Below, piece after piece: positions 1 to 10,991 of a stretch of DNA of 64,000 nucleotides. Both the position numbers and the translations under genes were made by a program. Source of the stretch: Calothrix sp. NIES-4105. Its GTDB lineage: Bacteria > Cyanobacteriota > Cyanobacteriia > Cyanobacteriales > Nostocaceae. The stretch is from contig NZ_AP018290.1 of NCBI RefSeq assembly GCF_002368415.1, positions 2,741,614-2,805,613 of the forward strand, written 5' to 3'. The notes below the pieces were generated by a model that had not been told where the DNA came from, did not search any database, and was given only the letters and a program-made list of their open reading frames with translations. Within the stretch, counting starts at the first letter, position 1. Every line of letters starts with the position of its first letter.

Positions 1-302
1 GAGGTATCTTGCGTTTCTGTACAAGTTTGTGGGTTTAACCCGCCCCTACATTCTTTCTTTGCGTCCTTTGCGGTTCGTTCCTCGACATTTCCTAATTCCA
101 TTGATAATTCATCTGGCTTGGAATTTGCTTTATTTGGAGAAAAAACGGGTATATCATCCTCCTCAATAGAAATAACAATATCTGACTTTGCATCATCTAC
201 CTGATGTTGATGCTCAACCGTTTTTGCTGAGGCACTAGCTGCAGCTATAACAGGGATGCTACTGCAAATAGTTAATAAACCACTATTAATTTTTTTATTC
301 AT
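1..302 (-). CDS. Exported protein, N-terminal part (gene runs off the left edge)
   Basis: An open frame starts with ATG at 302 and stays open to base 1 (about 100 codons). It begins MNKKINSGLLTICSSIPVIA and continues into an Ala/Ser-rich stretch, which reads as a signal peptide, then turns acidic. The start lies one base after the stop of the upstream DUF11 gene, so the two are almost certainly one operon. From about base 90 down to base 1 the reading frame runs through sequence resembling dispersed cyanobacterial repeats (an accgcaaaggacgcaaag type and a tgtaggggcgggttt type). The later residues may therefore be repeat-derived, or the gene may be decaying. Function is unknown; by context it is a surface or exported partner of the DUF11 protein. 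Confidence 0.55.
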   Translation of the reverse strand, partial: MNKKINSGLLTICSSIPVIAAASASAKTVEHQHQVDDAKSDIVISIEEDDIPVFSPNKANSKPDELSMELGNVEERTAKDAKKECRGGLNPQTCTETQDT

Positions 303-303
303 C

Positions 304-1227
304 TTATTGCCGTTCCTCCCCGAACGCTGGAGTTACAGCAAAATTCATTCGTCCCATACTAAAAGGCGCCAACTTTACTAAACGTGATTGACTGTTCTTG
401 TCAATCCTGTAAAGATTCGGCGCCTGAATATAACCGGGTAAACTTGTCAAATCTAAAGTACCAGTTCTATTTCCAGCAATCACATTTGCTACCGAAAACA
501 TTCCATTTGTATCAGTAATAATACGGTTGCCATCATCCATATAAATTACAGCATTAGGAATACCAGGTTCACCCGGTTGTTGCTCACCATCAAAATTTTT
601 GTCTACAAATACACGTCCTATCAACGTTCCACAATTTGATAGAAGACCAGGACGAATTTTTAATTGATGGCTCGCAGTGTTGCTTCTAGCACTACCAGCA
701 GTTGCAACCGCTAAGTTTCTACCATTACCACGCATACCATCTGGTGTAATGGTAGCAGCGTAAACAATATTTAATGTACCTTGAGGCGCCAGACTTCCCG
801 CATAAGTAACATTAAAACTGCCGTTGCTTGATTGAGTTGCAGACACAGAAACTTGAGAATTATTACTATTATTAGACAAAGATGCTTGCAGAGATTTTGA
901 GTCAAACACTAAACCTAACGGTAACGTATCAGTTAGCGTCAAGTTCGATGCATTTACATTGCCAACATTGCGAATAGTAATACGGTAAAGCACCGTATCT
1001 CCAGGTTGGACAACGACTTTATTAGCAGTTTTGGCAATCTGCAATGCTGCTACTTCTGCGCTAAATACCGCGCGGTTAGTAGCTTGATTTGTCAGATTGT
1101 CACCTCCAAAAAAAGCCCTATTCTCAATTTCATTAGCAGCAACAGGCAAAACCGATGTTGCAATCCCAGGAAACATCAAAAATAGTACAAAAAAACTTGA
1201 TTTAAATAGCTTATTAGTCAATCTCAT
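304..1227 (-). CDS. Exported DUF11/SdrD-B-like repeat protein
   Basis: The longest frame starts at 1341, but the Met at 1227 (MRLTNKLFKSSFFVLFLMFP) begins a typical Sec signal peptide, so I chose that start (307 aa). The mature part has a DUF11-type beta-sandwich (IAKTANKVVVQPGDTVLYRITIR, then a TLTDTLPLGL motif), followed by an SdrD-B-like segment (GRVFVDKNFDGEQQPGEPGI, then DDGNRIITDTNGMFS). Such domains build extracellular beta-rich surface proteins. It is followed one base later by another exported protein gene. No catalytic motif is visible. The role is inferred to be structural at the cell surface. Confidence 0.75.
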   Translation of the reverse strand: MRLTNKLFKSSFFVLFLMFPGIATSVLPVAANEIENRAFFGGDNLTNQATNRAVFSAEVAALQIAKTANKVVVQPGDTVLYRITIRNVGNVNASNLTLTDTLPLGLVFDSKSLQASLSNNSNNSQVSVSATQSSNGSFNVTYAGSLAPQGTLNIVYAATITPDGMRGNGRNLAVATAGSARSNTASHQLKIRPGLLSNCGTLIGRVFVDKNFDGEQQPGEPGIPNAVIYMDDGNRIITDTNGMFSVANVIAGNRTGTLDLTSLPGYIQAPNLYRIDKNSQSRLVKLAPFSMGRMNFAVTPAFGEERQ

Positions 1228-1341
1228 AACCATACAGACATTAGTTGCGATCAGAAGCGTTGTTGCTTTCGTACAGCGTTTAAACGCTTTTTGCGACGGT
1301 GACAACGCGCATACCCATAGCAATGCAACTACAGCAGTCAA

Positions 1342-1861
1342 AAGTTTGTTATTGCACTTGGGAAGCAGTTATGATTACTGGAAACCTTGATACAATAAGT
1401 AACAATCAACAAGTATAGTTAAATTGCTCTTGTATTGGGATATTTATGCTAATTATTCTTATTCTTTTTTAACGGTAAATGCTGCGCGCGTTGCCGTGGT
1501 AGATAAGTAGATGCGAAGCGCTATTAATAACTTACGCTTGATAGATGAGATCAACCTGTATACTTATGCACAAATATAACTAGCAAAATATACGTCGAGA
1601 ACAGGTGTTTTACGGAATTTGAAAATGAAGCTACTTTATACTGGTAAGTATACTATGGTACAAATACTTAAGTATGTATAATTATTGTAAGTGTTAATAT
1701 TGTTTTTCAATATTTTTAATAAATATATATTTTGTCAATAATATAAAAAATAGTATTTTCAGCCTGCTCCCGGCAGGCTTAATTCGTATAGCCCCACCCA
1801 CGTGCGGGTATAGGTGCAAAATATTAAGTTAATGTATTGTCAATAGAATAGTAAGAACGCT
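1342..1861. other. Intergenic stretch, no gene seen
   Basis: AT-rich sequence between the DUF11 gene and the 3' end of the glycosyltransferase. It holds a CGCGCG palindrome near 1488 and the hairpin listed separately at 1761-1779. No convincing reading frame was found. It should contain the promoter of the exported-protein operon. Confidence 0.5.
1761..1779 (-). terminator. Hairpin, possible terminator of the glycosyltransferase gene
   Basis: Perfect 7-bp stem (agcctgc / gcaggct) with a 5-base loop, about 80 bases downstream of the minus-strand stop at 1862. On the minus strand a T-rich run follows about 9 bases later, so a rho-independent terminator is possible but not ideal. Confidence 0.4.
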
Positions 1862-2941
1862 TTAAGTAGCCTGCACAATAACCCGATTACGAAGATGTCC
1901 ATTTTGAGCGAATTTTTCTGCTAAGATTTTTCGATAAACTTCTTCGTAACCATCTGCCATTTTTGATGCGCTAAACTGTTGTGAAACATATTCTCTCACA
2001 GCGTGGCGGTCGAGTTGAGCGGCTTTATCGATAGCATTAATGCACTCTGATATACTATTACAAAGGAAACCACTTATACCTGGGCTAATTACTTCAGGCG
2101 CCGAACCTAGACTCATTGCAATAACTGGCGTACCTGCTGCCATTGATTCTACCATTACTAGTCCAAAAGGTTCGCGCCAAGTTATCGGAAATAAAGTAGC
2201 TACAGCACCACCCATCAATTCATTTTTTTCAGTATGAGTTGCTTCGCCTAAGTATTCAATTTGTTTACCGTCAATACGAGGTTTTATTTCGGTTTCAAAA
2301 AATTGTTTGTCTACAACATCAACTTTGCCAGCCATTTTTAGGCGCCAACCAGATTTTTTGGCAATTTCTATTGCTAAATGAGGACCTTTCTCTGGTGACA
2401 TTCTACCTAGAAAAGCCAAATAAGGCTGTTCCGATGGTTGAGCATGATATTTATGGCTATTAATATCAATACCGTTATATACCGTAGCAACGCAGTTCAA
2501 ATCTAATCTTGGTTCACGTTGAGCATTAGAAATACTTACATAAGGTTGATGCTTGGCATGTACAAAAATCTTTTCATTATCAGATGTAAATATACCATGC
2601 AAAGTATGAACAGTAGGCGTTTTGACCATTTTGGCATAAGGTAACGCTGCACATCCCATATGAGAGTGAATGATATCAAATTCTTCTGCTCGTTCGTATA
2701 CTTGACTCAATTGCAGCATTTCATAAATACTATATTCTTTCACTGCTGGGTCAAGTCGAATAGCGCGCGGGTGAACTGCTTCAAGTTTGGCTAGGGTATT
2801 CGAGTCTCCAGATGCAAATAAAGTTACATCATGTCCACGTCGCACTAGTTCATCAGTTAATAGTCCTACTACTAATTCTGTACCACCGTAAGCAGGTGGG
2901 GGTACCCTTTCCCAAAGTGGTGCAATTTGAGCAATCTTCAT
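1862..2941 (-). CDS. Glycosyltransferase family 4 protein
   Basis: 359 aa with GT-B architecture. The N-terminal Rossmann half starts MKIAQIAPLWERVPPPAYGG with the acceptor-side glycine loop (YGGTE, 18-22). The C-terminal donor half has LGRMSPEKG (178-186) and the retaining-GT EX7E motif in EPFGLVMVE (E257 and E265), followed by AAGTPVIA. A strong ribosome-binding site (cagggaggtaataa) fixes the start at 2941. Donor and acceptor cannot be read from sequence; relatives make polysaccharides, glycolipids or sucrose-like products. It follows groEL on the same strand but is separated by repeats, so a separate transcript is likely. Confidence 0.88.
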   Translation of the reverse strand: MKIAQIAPLWERVPPPAYGGTELVVGLLTDELVRRGHDVTLFASGDSNTLAKLEAVHPRAIRLDPAVKEYSIYEMLQLSQVYERAEEFDIIHSHMGCAALPYAKMVKTPTVHTLHGIFTSDNEKIFVHAKHQPYVSISNAQREPRLDLNCVATVYNGIDINSHKYHAQPSEQPYLAFLGRMSPEKGPHLAIEIAKKSGWRLKMAGKVDVVDKQFFETEIKPRIDGKQIEYLGEATHTEKNELMGGAVATLFPITWREPFGLVMVESMAAGTPVIAMSLGSAPEVISPGISGFLCNSISECINAIDKAAQLDRHAVREYVSQQFSASKMADGYEEVYRKILAEKFAQNGHLRNRVIVQAT

Positions 2942-2968
2942 TTATTACCTCCCTGAAAATTTGTTAGT

Positions 2969-3060
2969 TATGAGTGCTGAGTGCTGAGTGCTGAGTGCTG
3001 AGTTATGAGTTTTAAATTGTAACTCCTAACTTCTAACTCCGCGCCTCGTAACTTTTAACC
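2969..3060. repeat. STRR-type heptamer repeats
   Basis: About five head-to-tail copies of the 7-mer gctgagt at 2969-3005, followed by degenerate taacttctaactcc units. The same heptamer occurs inverted at 4898-4948 and 21537-21585. Short tandemly repeated repetitive sequences of this kind are typical of Nostoc and Calothrix relatives. Confidence 0.85.
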
Positions 3061-3096
3061 CTACTCAGCACGAGCGCACTTTCTACTCAGTACTTT

Positions 3097-4948
<1,852 letters not shown>

Positions 4949-5260
4949 CTAACTTACGACTGCAAGGATGTCTTGTTCGCGTAGCAAGACGTAATCTTCA
5001 TTTCCAAGTTTAATATCGGTACCACCATACTTGGAATAAAGTACTTTATCTCCGACTTTTACTTCCAACTGTTGGTAAGAACCATCATCGTTACGCTTAC
5101 CAGAACCTACTTGGACAACCTCACCAATTTGTTGCTTTTCTTTAGCTGTGTCGGGAAGGAAAATTCCACCTGCGGTTTTTTCTTCAGCTTCGCTGATTTT
5201 AACGAATACTCTGTCTCCCAATGGTTTGAGAGTGGAAACTGCTAAACTAAGGGTTGCCAT
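4949..5260 (-). CDS. groS: Co-chaperonin GroES (Cpn10)
   Basis: 103 aa. Typical Cpn10 sequence: [27 protein letters not shown] with the mobile loop, then GSGKRNDDG and [19 protein letters not shown], ending [11 protein letters not shown] strong ribosome-binding site (aaaggagg, 8 bases upstream) sets the start. First gene of the groESL operon. The upstream region carries a CIRCE-like inverted repeat, so HrcA repression at normal temperature is likely. Confidence 0.97.
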   Translation of the reverse strand: MATLSLAVSTLKPLGDRVFVKISEAEEKTAGGIFLPDTAKEKQQIGEVVQVGSGKRNDDGSYQQLEVKVGDKVLYSKYGGTDIKLGNEDYVLLREQDILAVVS

Positions 5261-5462
5261 GACAATCCTCCTTTCGGTTTTATTACTTTTGTTGTGTCAG
5301 TTATAAATTGTATAGTTGTAAAAATTGAGCTTTACTCACTTGATTAAAGATGCGTAGAAATACCCAGAGTGATTCCCTAAGAATTACCCGCTTCTTTACT
5401 TGATACTAGATAGCAAATACTATGACTGTAAAGAGTGCTTGCGGTGATTTCACCCTTCACTT

Positions 5463-5490
5463 TTAGCACTTGCCCTTATCTGAGTGCTAA
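5463..5490 (-). promoter_or_regulatory. CIRCE-like HrcA operator upstream of groESL
   Basis: ttagcact at 5463-5470 and agtgctaa at 5483-5490 form the canonical CIRCE arms. The consensus is TTAGCACTC-N9-GAGTGCTAA, which leaves 11 bases between these 8-mers. Here there are 12, and the ninth base of the left arm is T rather than C. It lies about 200 bases upstream of groES, so a long leader or a second promoter is possible. Confidence 0.8.
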
Positions 5491-5590
5491 TTTAGCAAAC
5501 CTAGGAAAGAGGTGACAATTATGTTTTTTGTACGGCTTACCGAACTTATAATGGTCGTGTAATGTACGGGTGAAAGCTAATTGTAGTTTC

Positions 5591-6577
5591 ATGAGTATTA
5601 ATATTGCAGCCGCGCGCTATTTTCCTTTAGATAACGGACGCTATGAAGTCAAACCAGGAATGGCGCCGTTAGGTAAATGTTTTGGCAATGGTGCAGCAGA
5701 TAATCATGTATTTCAGATTGATAATACTTTTACTGACTACCGAAATACAAAATTGGCTGCACGTCAAGAGTGTTTAAGCAAATATTTTCAAACTAGCAAT
5801 TACTCAGATATTATCGCTACTGCTGTTGCAAAGTTTATTATTAGGCGCCTAACTTACGAACACCCTAATTATTTCCATGTTGAAAGCTGTACTTCGGGAA
5901 TTGCTCTAAATTGCCAACTTACTCAAGAAACATTATATTTCAATAATAATTATAATTTCCAAAAAGTAGATATCCAAGGTGACACTATATCACCACCCTA
6001 CATTTGTAGTCTTGATGCATTAGCCGCACAAGTACAAGAAGATATTACTGTTATTTGCCGTGCCGATAATATAAACTGGGTAGGCGCCATTCATTTATGT
6101 TTTCCTAACCATTGGTCAGCCGAAGATAAAATAGGTAGGGACTTTGCAACAGTTCATGCACCTGTGGCTGGAATGGAAAGAATTAACCAGCGCGCGCAAG
6201 CAATTATGAATACAATGATTATGCATCAACCAATGGTGCGCTTTGCTTGGGGTTTAAGTACAGATACTCGTCTCAACCATCACCCCCAACCACCGTTAAA
6301 TATAGCTGGAGAAGTTTGGTCTGGTAGAAAATTTGATATTAATAACCCTCGTTTATATTTGCGAATTGAACGTCAGGTCATTTGGGGTTTACCTGAGTGC
6401 GATGCATCAGTATTTACAATTAGAACATATTTTAGAGATGTCGCTCAAATTAAGCAAGATGCTCATCAGCGACAAAAATTAGTCTCTGCGATTAAATCTA
6501 TGACAGCAGACTCATTAATTTATAAGGGTCTAGTCGAGAGCCGCGATGCTATTTTAGCTTGGCTTGAAAAATCTTAA
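5591..6577 (+). CDS. DUF3445 / heme-dependent oxidative N-demethylase-like protein
   Basis: 328 aa from the ATG at 5591; a GTG at 5570 would add seven residues. It matches the DUF3445 family signature: RYFPLDNGRYEVKPGMAPL near the start, then NWVGAIHLCFPNHWSAEDKIGR and FATVHAPVAGM, and near the end YLRIERQVIWGLPE followed by FTIRTYF. The characterised member is a heme subunit of an oxidative N-demethylase. Partner subunits (flavin or iron-sulfur reductase) are not adjacent here, so the substrate is unknown. It is divergent from groES, so the two promoters share the 5261-5590 interval. Confidence 0.82.
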   Translation: MSINIAAARYFPLDNGRYEVKPGMAPLGKCFGNGAADNHVFQIDNTFTDYRNTKLAARQECLSKYFQTSNYSDIIATAVAKFIIRRLTYEHPNYFHVESCTSGIALNCQLTQETLYFNNNYNFQKVDIQGDTISPPYICSLDALAAQVQEDITVICRADNINWVGAIHLCFPNHWSAEDKIGRDFATVHAPVAGMERINQRAQAIMNTMIMHQPMVRFAWGLSTDTRLNHHPQPPLNIAGEVWSGRKFDINNPRLYLRIERQVIWGLPECDASVFTIRTYFRDVAQIKQDAHQRQKLVSAIKSMTADSLIYKGLVESRDAILAWLEKS

Positions 6578-6586
6578 GCCTAAAAG

Positions 6587-6733
6587 TTATTTACAATATT
6601 TACTAATATCAGGCATAGTATTTATTAGACATGTAGTATTTAAGAACCACTCAAGATTACGAAGACCCATTACGGTTGCAGGTAAAAATACCATAACTAC
6701 CCACAGAAAAGTCCAATAATTTTCATGACGCAT
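6587..6733 (-). CDS. Possible small membrane protein (48 aa)
   Basis: An ATG 11 bases after the hydrolase stop opens a 48-codon frame whose residues 7-24 (WTFLWVVMVFLPATVMGL) would form one transmembrane helix. There is no clear ribosome-binding site, so translation would rely on coupling to the hydrolase. It may be a real small ORF or a chance frame; I do not recognise a family. Confidence 0.3.
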   Translation of the reverse strand: MRHENYWTFLWVVMVFLPATVMGLRNLEWFLNTTCLINTMPDISKYCK

Positions 6734-6744
6734 AACAAGATAGC

Positions 6745-7587
6745 TTAAATATATTTATTCTCAATTATATCTGGATGTTGTATAAGCCAACTATCAATAT
6801 CATTTAATACAATGGCAGGTATTTCCCACGGAAAAAGGTGTGCAGTGTCTAAATAACGTTTAAACTCAGCATTTTTAAGATGTTTCGCAGTTTCAAGGCT
6901 TGACTCAACAGTAATATGACGGTCTTCAGTTCCAGCAAGTACTAAACAAGGACATTCAATTTTAGATAAATCTGCTAATTTATTGTACCCCCTACCAATC
7001 GCATTCGACAGCGCGCGGGTTGCGCTCAGGGATGTTTGTAGGTAAGCAGGGACTGCATTTGATGCAATATAACGATAAGTACTAGGTGTATGCTGTCCTA
7101 CTAAGTAACGAAACAAAGATTTTTTGCCAAATGTCTCAATATTCCACCGCCAACCTGGTTTTATCATGTTCAACAATGCAGCGATACCAGTATAGATATT
7201 ATCTTGTAAACTAATTGGTGGGTGATTACCTTGTGGTCGAGCTGCGGTTGCAATTAGTATTAAGCCACTAACACGCTCAGGAAACCTTTGCGCTAACTCC
7301 ATTGCTAAAATTCCACCCAATGACCATCCTAAAAGCAAACATTTTTGAATTTGATGCTGTTCTAATAAATTTTCTAAGTCGGTTAAATGGTCATACATGT
7401 CAAAGTCCCCATTAAAACGACTTTTTCCATAACCGCGTAAATCTGGTGCTATTGTTTGAAAACGTGCGCTTAAGTGGTTTGTAAATACTGACATGCTGGC
7501 GCCAGACCCTGGATGACCATGTAAGCACAGTATAGGGAAACCTTGACCTTGAACGTAAGTTTTTAAGCGAATCGATTGATAAGGCAT
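6745..7587 (-). CDS. Alpha/beta hydrolase
   Basis: 280 aa with a complete alpha/beta-hydrolase triad. The oxyanion HGHPGSG loop is at 23-29, the nucleophile elbow is GWSLGG with Ser89, the acid is likely Asp222 in GTEDRH and the base is His250 in DTAHLFPWE. The DLRGYGKS segment (49-56) is also typical. A cap region between about 118 and 200 would decide substrate. Members include esterases, lactonases and dehalogenases; nothing here narrows it. A weak start context (no strong SD) leaves the N-terminus slightly uncertain. Confidence 0.88.
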   Translation of the reverse strand: MPYQSIRLKTYVQGQGFPILCLHGHPGSGASMSVFTNHLSARFQTIAPDLRGYGKSRFNGDFDMYDHLTDLENLLEQHQIQKCLLLGWSLGGILAMELAQRFPERVSGLILIATAARPQGNHPPISLQDNIYTGIAALLNMIKPGWRWNIETFGKKSLFRYLVGQHTPSTYRYIASNAVPAYLQTSLSATRALSNAIGRGYNKLADLSKIECPCLVLAGTEDRHITVESSLETAKHLKNAEFKRYLDTAHLFPWEIPAIVLNDIDSWLIQHPDIIENKYI

Positions 7588-7598
7588 AAATTAAGTAG

Positions 7599-7657
7599 GG
7601 TGCGTGACGCAACAACAATTTTTAAACGAAGCTAATAATCTGGTGGTGTCACGCACC
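7599..7657. repeat. Inverted repeat of the ggtgcgtgac / gtcacgcacc type
   Basis: Perfect 10-bp arms at 7599-7608 and 7648-7657 around a 39-base loop, directly upstream of the hydrolase start. This resembles a dispersed hairpin repeat found in cyanobacterial intergenic DNA. Confidence 0.6.
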
Positions 7658-7733
7658 AGACTAAATGTAATTTAACATTGTTATTATCTGCTTATCGCTC
7701 ACAAAACCGCGCCTCATCGTTTAAGCCGCCTAG

Positions 7734-8723
7734 TCAACAACGCGCAAGTTCTTGATATTGGCGCCCCAACAACGACTCAACATCTAGTTGATATTCTGCT
7801 GCCAACATTTTCAACTGAGCTAAAACTCCTGTTCTTTCTTCACGATGCATTCGTCGAGCTATTGGATTACTGTAACGCACAATACTTTCGTCTAAATCGC
7901 GTAGCTTATTTAAACAATCAACTATTTGAGAAGGTAAGACTTGCACCAAATCGTCGATTTCTAGTTCAACATCAACAAATTTATTGTCAGATAGTTGAGT
8001 CTGGCTCTTGCCAATCAATATATTCAATTCAGACAGTTCCGATACATCAGCAATCTTACGACCCAATACAACTTGTGCAATTTCCTGAATCTTGTGTGTT
8101 GATGCCGACATGAATTGCATCCACTTGTCAGCACTGCAACCTGATTCTTTCCATTCTGTGTCAAGCTGGTTTGCTAGCTCATGATTTTTCACTTCCAAGC
8201 GGAATATACCTGTACCACCTGGCTGATTGCCAACCATTTTTATTATCGAGTCATTTTCATTGGGAGCATGTTGTTTCTTAGGAGCACGCGGTTTCGGTTG
8301 TGGAGAATGCAATTTGCGTATATCTTCGACGGATTGCGATGTCACTACTTCTCCTGTTTGCTGGTTCTGTTGCACGGTGTTAAACAATGCATTTCTTGCT
8401 GTTTCACCTGACGGCGCCAGTAATCGCATCAACGATAAAGGATTGACGGTAGTTAAATCATCAAACGCATCACCAAAATACTCGAACAGCTTAATCAACT
8501 TGTTAACATCAGCAGACACAAAACCGTTCTCATTCAGCCAATCACCGAAACGCGCGCGACTTAAATTGTCTTTTGCTTGCTTTAATGCTTCTCCGGCTGC
8601 CATCAAGGCGCCAGATGCCAACCCTAACAATGAGCGTATATCGTCCGCAATCGTTGCCATGCTTTGGTTTGAAGGTTGGGCAGAAAAATGTTGGAAAAGT
8701 TGAGTTGTTAGCGCAATATCCAT
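7734..8723 (-). CDS. DUF3102-like protein
   Basis: The frame is open from 8900, but the Met at 8723 (MDIALTTQLFQHF) has a suitable ribosome-binding site (ggag, 10 bases upstream), giving 329 aa. Residues about 35-85 after that start (LGLASGALMAAGEALKQAKD followed by FGDWLNENGFVS) match the DUF3102 pattern, found in phage and plasmid proteins and thought to carry a helix-turn-helix. A low-complexity basic linker (PQPKPRAPKKQ) joins a helical C-terminal half. Function is unknown; a DNA-binding role is inferred. Isolated from mobile genes here. Confidence 0.6.
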   Translation of the reverse strand: MDIALTTQLFQHFSAQPSNQSMATIADDIRSLLGLASGALMAAGEALKQAKDNLSRARFGDWLNENGFVSADVNKLIKLFEYFGDAFDDLTTVNPLSLMRLLAPSGETARNALFNTVQQNQQTGEVVTSQSVEDIRKLHSPQPKPRAPKKQHAPNENDSIIKMVGNQPGGTGIFRLEVKNHELANQLDTEWKESGCSADKWMQFMSASTHKIQEIAQVVLGRKIADVSELSELNILIGKSQTQLSDNKFVDVELEIDDLVQVLPSQIVDCLNKLRDLDESIVRYSNPIARRMHREERTGVLAQLKMLAAEYQLDVESLLGRQYQELARC

Positions 8724-8962
8724 GTTAAGATAGCTCCATATTAATTTTATTTTTTTGTTGAAAAGCGTACCCGTACCTCGTTGTAAAAGTTTGGGTGCGC
8801 TTTTACATTTCCTAATTATCTTACCACCAACAGAATATACAAAAGTATTAAATTTTGTAACAAAATCGAGCTTTTTTCCTGAAAGAGCTGTATGCAACAT
8901 TTAATACACAAACAGATAAAGCGTCGATAGTGAAAATGTATGTATGGTAGGATTGTGAGATA

Positions 8963-9655
8963 TTAAGTAACTTTATCTACGTATCCTCCAGCATAATCAA
9001 TTACGCACATTTGCCTATACGTAGAGTGAATACCAAAAGCAACTCCTGCTAATTTGAATTTGGGGTTAAATATATTAGTTCTATGACCTCGGTCGGGCAC
9101 ACCGTCATCGATAATCAGTTGCATTACTATATCTTGTGCAGTGTGAGAGCCGTAACTAATATTTTCTCCTGCTATGGTTTGCCAGTTTCCGTAGCGTTGC
9201 ATCCGGTCAAAGGGGTTGCTACCGTCACTACCTGAATGACCTGTTATACCTTTGGCGCCTTGGTCTTTAACGTGGTCGCGCGCGGCAAGTGACAAACCTT
9301 TGGATACGTTTAAAGCCTTTACAGGGGTTACTTTTTTGAGGTATTGAATAGCTTCATCAACAGCAGGAACACCTTCTTGGGTTTGTAAGTAGAGATGGGG
9401 TGATAGTTTAACTCGTTTACCTTCAAAGCGCTTTTTATAGTTTTCTAACACTGCGACATAAGCTGCTGGGTTAGTTCGTGCTTTGTTCATTTCTACAACA
9501 ACTTGTTGTTCTAAACGCGATAAGTCACTTTCGTTCGCTGGAACACCAGAATCACTTTGCTGTATAGGTATGGGAAAATCAGGCTGTAGCACAAGTTGAC
9601 ATGAAGAAAAGAGTAAGCTGATAGGGGTAAATACCCAAGGAAGCATCCGACGCAT
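8963..9655 (-). CDS. CAP-domain (SCP/TAPS) exported protein, probable lipoprotein
   Basis: Open from 9700; the Met at 9655 ([19 protein letters not shown]) gives a short signal peptide ending in a lipobox-like Cys. The CAP domain spans roughly the last 160 residues, with AGENISYG and [21 protein letters not shown] paralogue follows at 9879-10595, separated by an inverted-repeat element. Bacterial CAP proteins are secreted; their biochemical role is mostly unknown. The N-terminal linker is proline- and glutamine-rich. Confidence 0.85.
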   Translation of the reverse strand: MRRMLPWVFTPISLLFSSCQLVLQPDFPIPIQQSDSGVPANESDLSRLEQQVVVEMNKARTNPAAYVAVLENYKKRFEGKRVKLSPHLYLQTQEGVPAVDEAIQYLKKVTPVKALNVSKGLSLAARDHVKDQGAKGITGHSGSDGSNPFDRMQRYGNWQTIAGENISYGSHTAQDIVMQLIIDDGVPDRGHRTNIFNPKFKLAGVAFGIHSTYRQMCVIDYAGGYVDKVT

Positions 9656-9754
9656 TTGTACTGTTATATAAGTAAACACATGTATTGTAGATAAATTCAC
9701 TTCCTAACAGCAGCTTTTCGGATATCTGTGAAATTTCCTTTAAAAATAAACTAG

Positions 9755-9859
9755 TTGGCAACGGATACAACGGATGTAACGGATGAATTATCGGTTACAA
9801 ACTACACCTGGTTATTTAAAATAACTTATCCGTTACATCCGTTCATAATCTGTTGCCAA
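9755..9859. repeat. Long inverted repeat between the two CAP genes
   Basis: Left arm from 9755 (ttggcaacggat, then acggatgtaacggat) pairs with the right arm ending at 9859 (atccgttacatccgt, then atctgttgccaa). The arms are about 36 bp with a few mismatches, and the loop is about 31 bases. It is non-coding and looks like a small MITE-like element or a strong hairpin that could separate the two transcripts. Confidence 0.75.
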
Positions 9860-9878
9860 TATTTCCATTTATCAAAAC

Positions 9879-10595
9879 TTACTTATCTTTAAATCCACCC
9901 GCATAAGTAATTACGCACATTTTTCGGTATTTAGCATGATTCCCAAAACTTACACCAGTAACTTTGAAATTAGGGTTAAAGATATTTTTGCGGTGTCCTC
10001 GGTCGGGTACGCCATCATCGATAATTAACTGCATGACAATATCTTGGGCAGTCGCAGGACCGTAGCTTATGTTCTCACCTGCGGTAGTTTGCCACTTTCC
10101 ATATTTACTGATGCGAGAAAATGGACTACTACCGTTGCTACCGTTATGACCTATTGAACCTTTTGGTCCTTGGTCTTTCACGTGGTCTTTGGCGCCTAAT
10201 GACATTCCCCTTGATGCTGACAAAGCACCCATTGGACGCTGTAACTTTAGAAATGCAAGCGCTTCGTCAACTGCCTTTGTTCCTTCTTGAGTAACTAAAA
10301 ATGTATTGTTACCGATTCTAACTTTATTTCCTTGGAAGCGTTTGCGGTAATTTTCAATAATTGGAATGTAAGATTTAGGGTTTGTCCGCACCTTATTCGT
10401 TTCCGCAATGACTTGTTGTTCTAAGGTTGACAGATAACTTGCACTCTTCTGCATTGTTAAGCTGGCAGTGGAATTTACTTTGACTGTTGAAGGCGCCTGG
10501 TTGGATATAGACTTAGCGAAGGATAAATCGGATTGTAAAAGCGCAGTAGATATTAAAGCAATGGGAAAAAATGTCCAAAACTTTGAACGATGCAT
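9879..10595 (-). CDS. CAP-domain (SCP/TAPS) exported protein, paralogue
   Basis: The Met at 10595 ([20 protein letters not shown]) follows a good ribosome-binding site (gagagg) and starts a cleavable signal peptide ending near SFAKS. The frame is open to 10637. The CAP core includes [19 protein letters not shown] and [21 protein letters not shown], and the first part ([19 protein letters not shown]) is shared with the neighbour at 8963-9655, so the pair arose by tandem duplication. Its signal peptide is cleavable, whereas the neighbour has a lipobox-like Cys. Confidence 0.87.
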   Translation of the reverse strand: MHRSKFWTFFPIALISTALLQSDLSFAKSISNQAPSTVKVNSTASLTMQKSASYLSTLEQQVIAETNKVRTNPKSYIPIIENYRKRFQGNKVRIGNNTFLVTQEGTKAVDEALAFLKLQRPMGALSASRGMSLGAKDHVKDQGPKGSIGHNGSNGSSPFSRISKYGKWQTTAGENISYGPATAQDIVMQLIIDDGVPDRGHRKNIFNPNFKVTGVSFGNHAKYRKMCVITYAGGFKDK

Positions 10596-10991
10596 CGTAT
10601 AACCTCTCAAAAATAACACTGACTTATTTAGATACAAGGTTATGACGGTATATATAAGGAAATTGTTTCTATAAAATTACTATTAATTGGCTTATAAGTT
10701 AGCTTCATTACTAAACGCGACTCAGGTAGTTTTAATTTATGAATAAATAATTAAAAGAGGAGATTATTATATTATAATCAAAACGAGTCAATGTACACAG
10801 TAGCACTACTGACTTAAATGATGGCATAGAAAGTATCTAAATAATATTTTTTATAAATTATTTGTATACACCGGAAATATACTGATGAATTTTAAGGTGA
10901 TATTACAAAATAAAAATAATTTTTTTAAATTTAAAATTTTTGCTTCATCCTGATATGTTGAATATAGCAGTAATGATATGGGAGAGAATAT
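10596..10991. other. Divergent intergenic region, no gene seen
   Basis: Very AT-rich spacer between the divergent CAP and aldolase genes. It must hold both promoters. Apart from A/T runs near 10915-10940 I see no repeat or hairpin. Confidence 0.45.

Noticed and set aside
1097..1390. 97-codon plus-strand frame near the DUF11 gene
   Set aside because: Antisense to the signal peptide region of the DUF11 protein, with no motif.
7412..7618. 68-codon minus-strand frame at the start of the hydrolase
   Set aside because: It overlaps the hydrolase N-terminus in another frame; the hydrolase has the catalytic motifs.
8227..8703. 158-codon plus-strand frame opposite the DUF3102-like gene
   Set aside because: No family resemblance, overlaps a real gene, and shows the composition of an antisense shadow.
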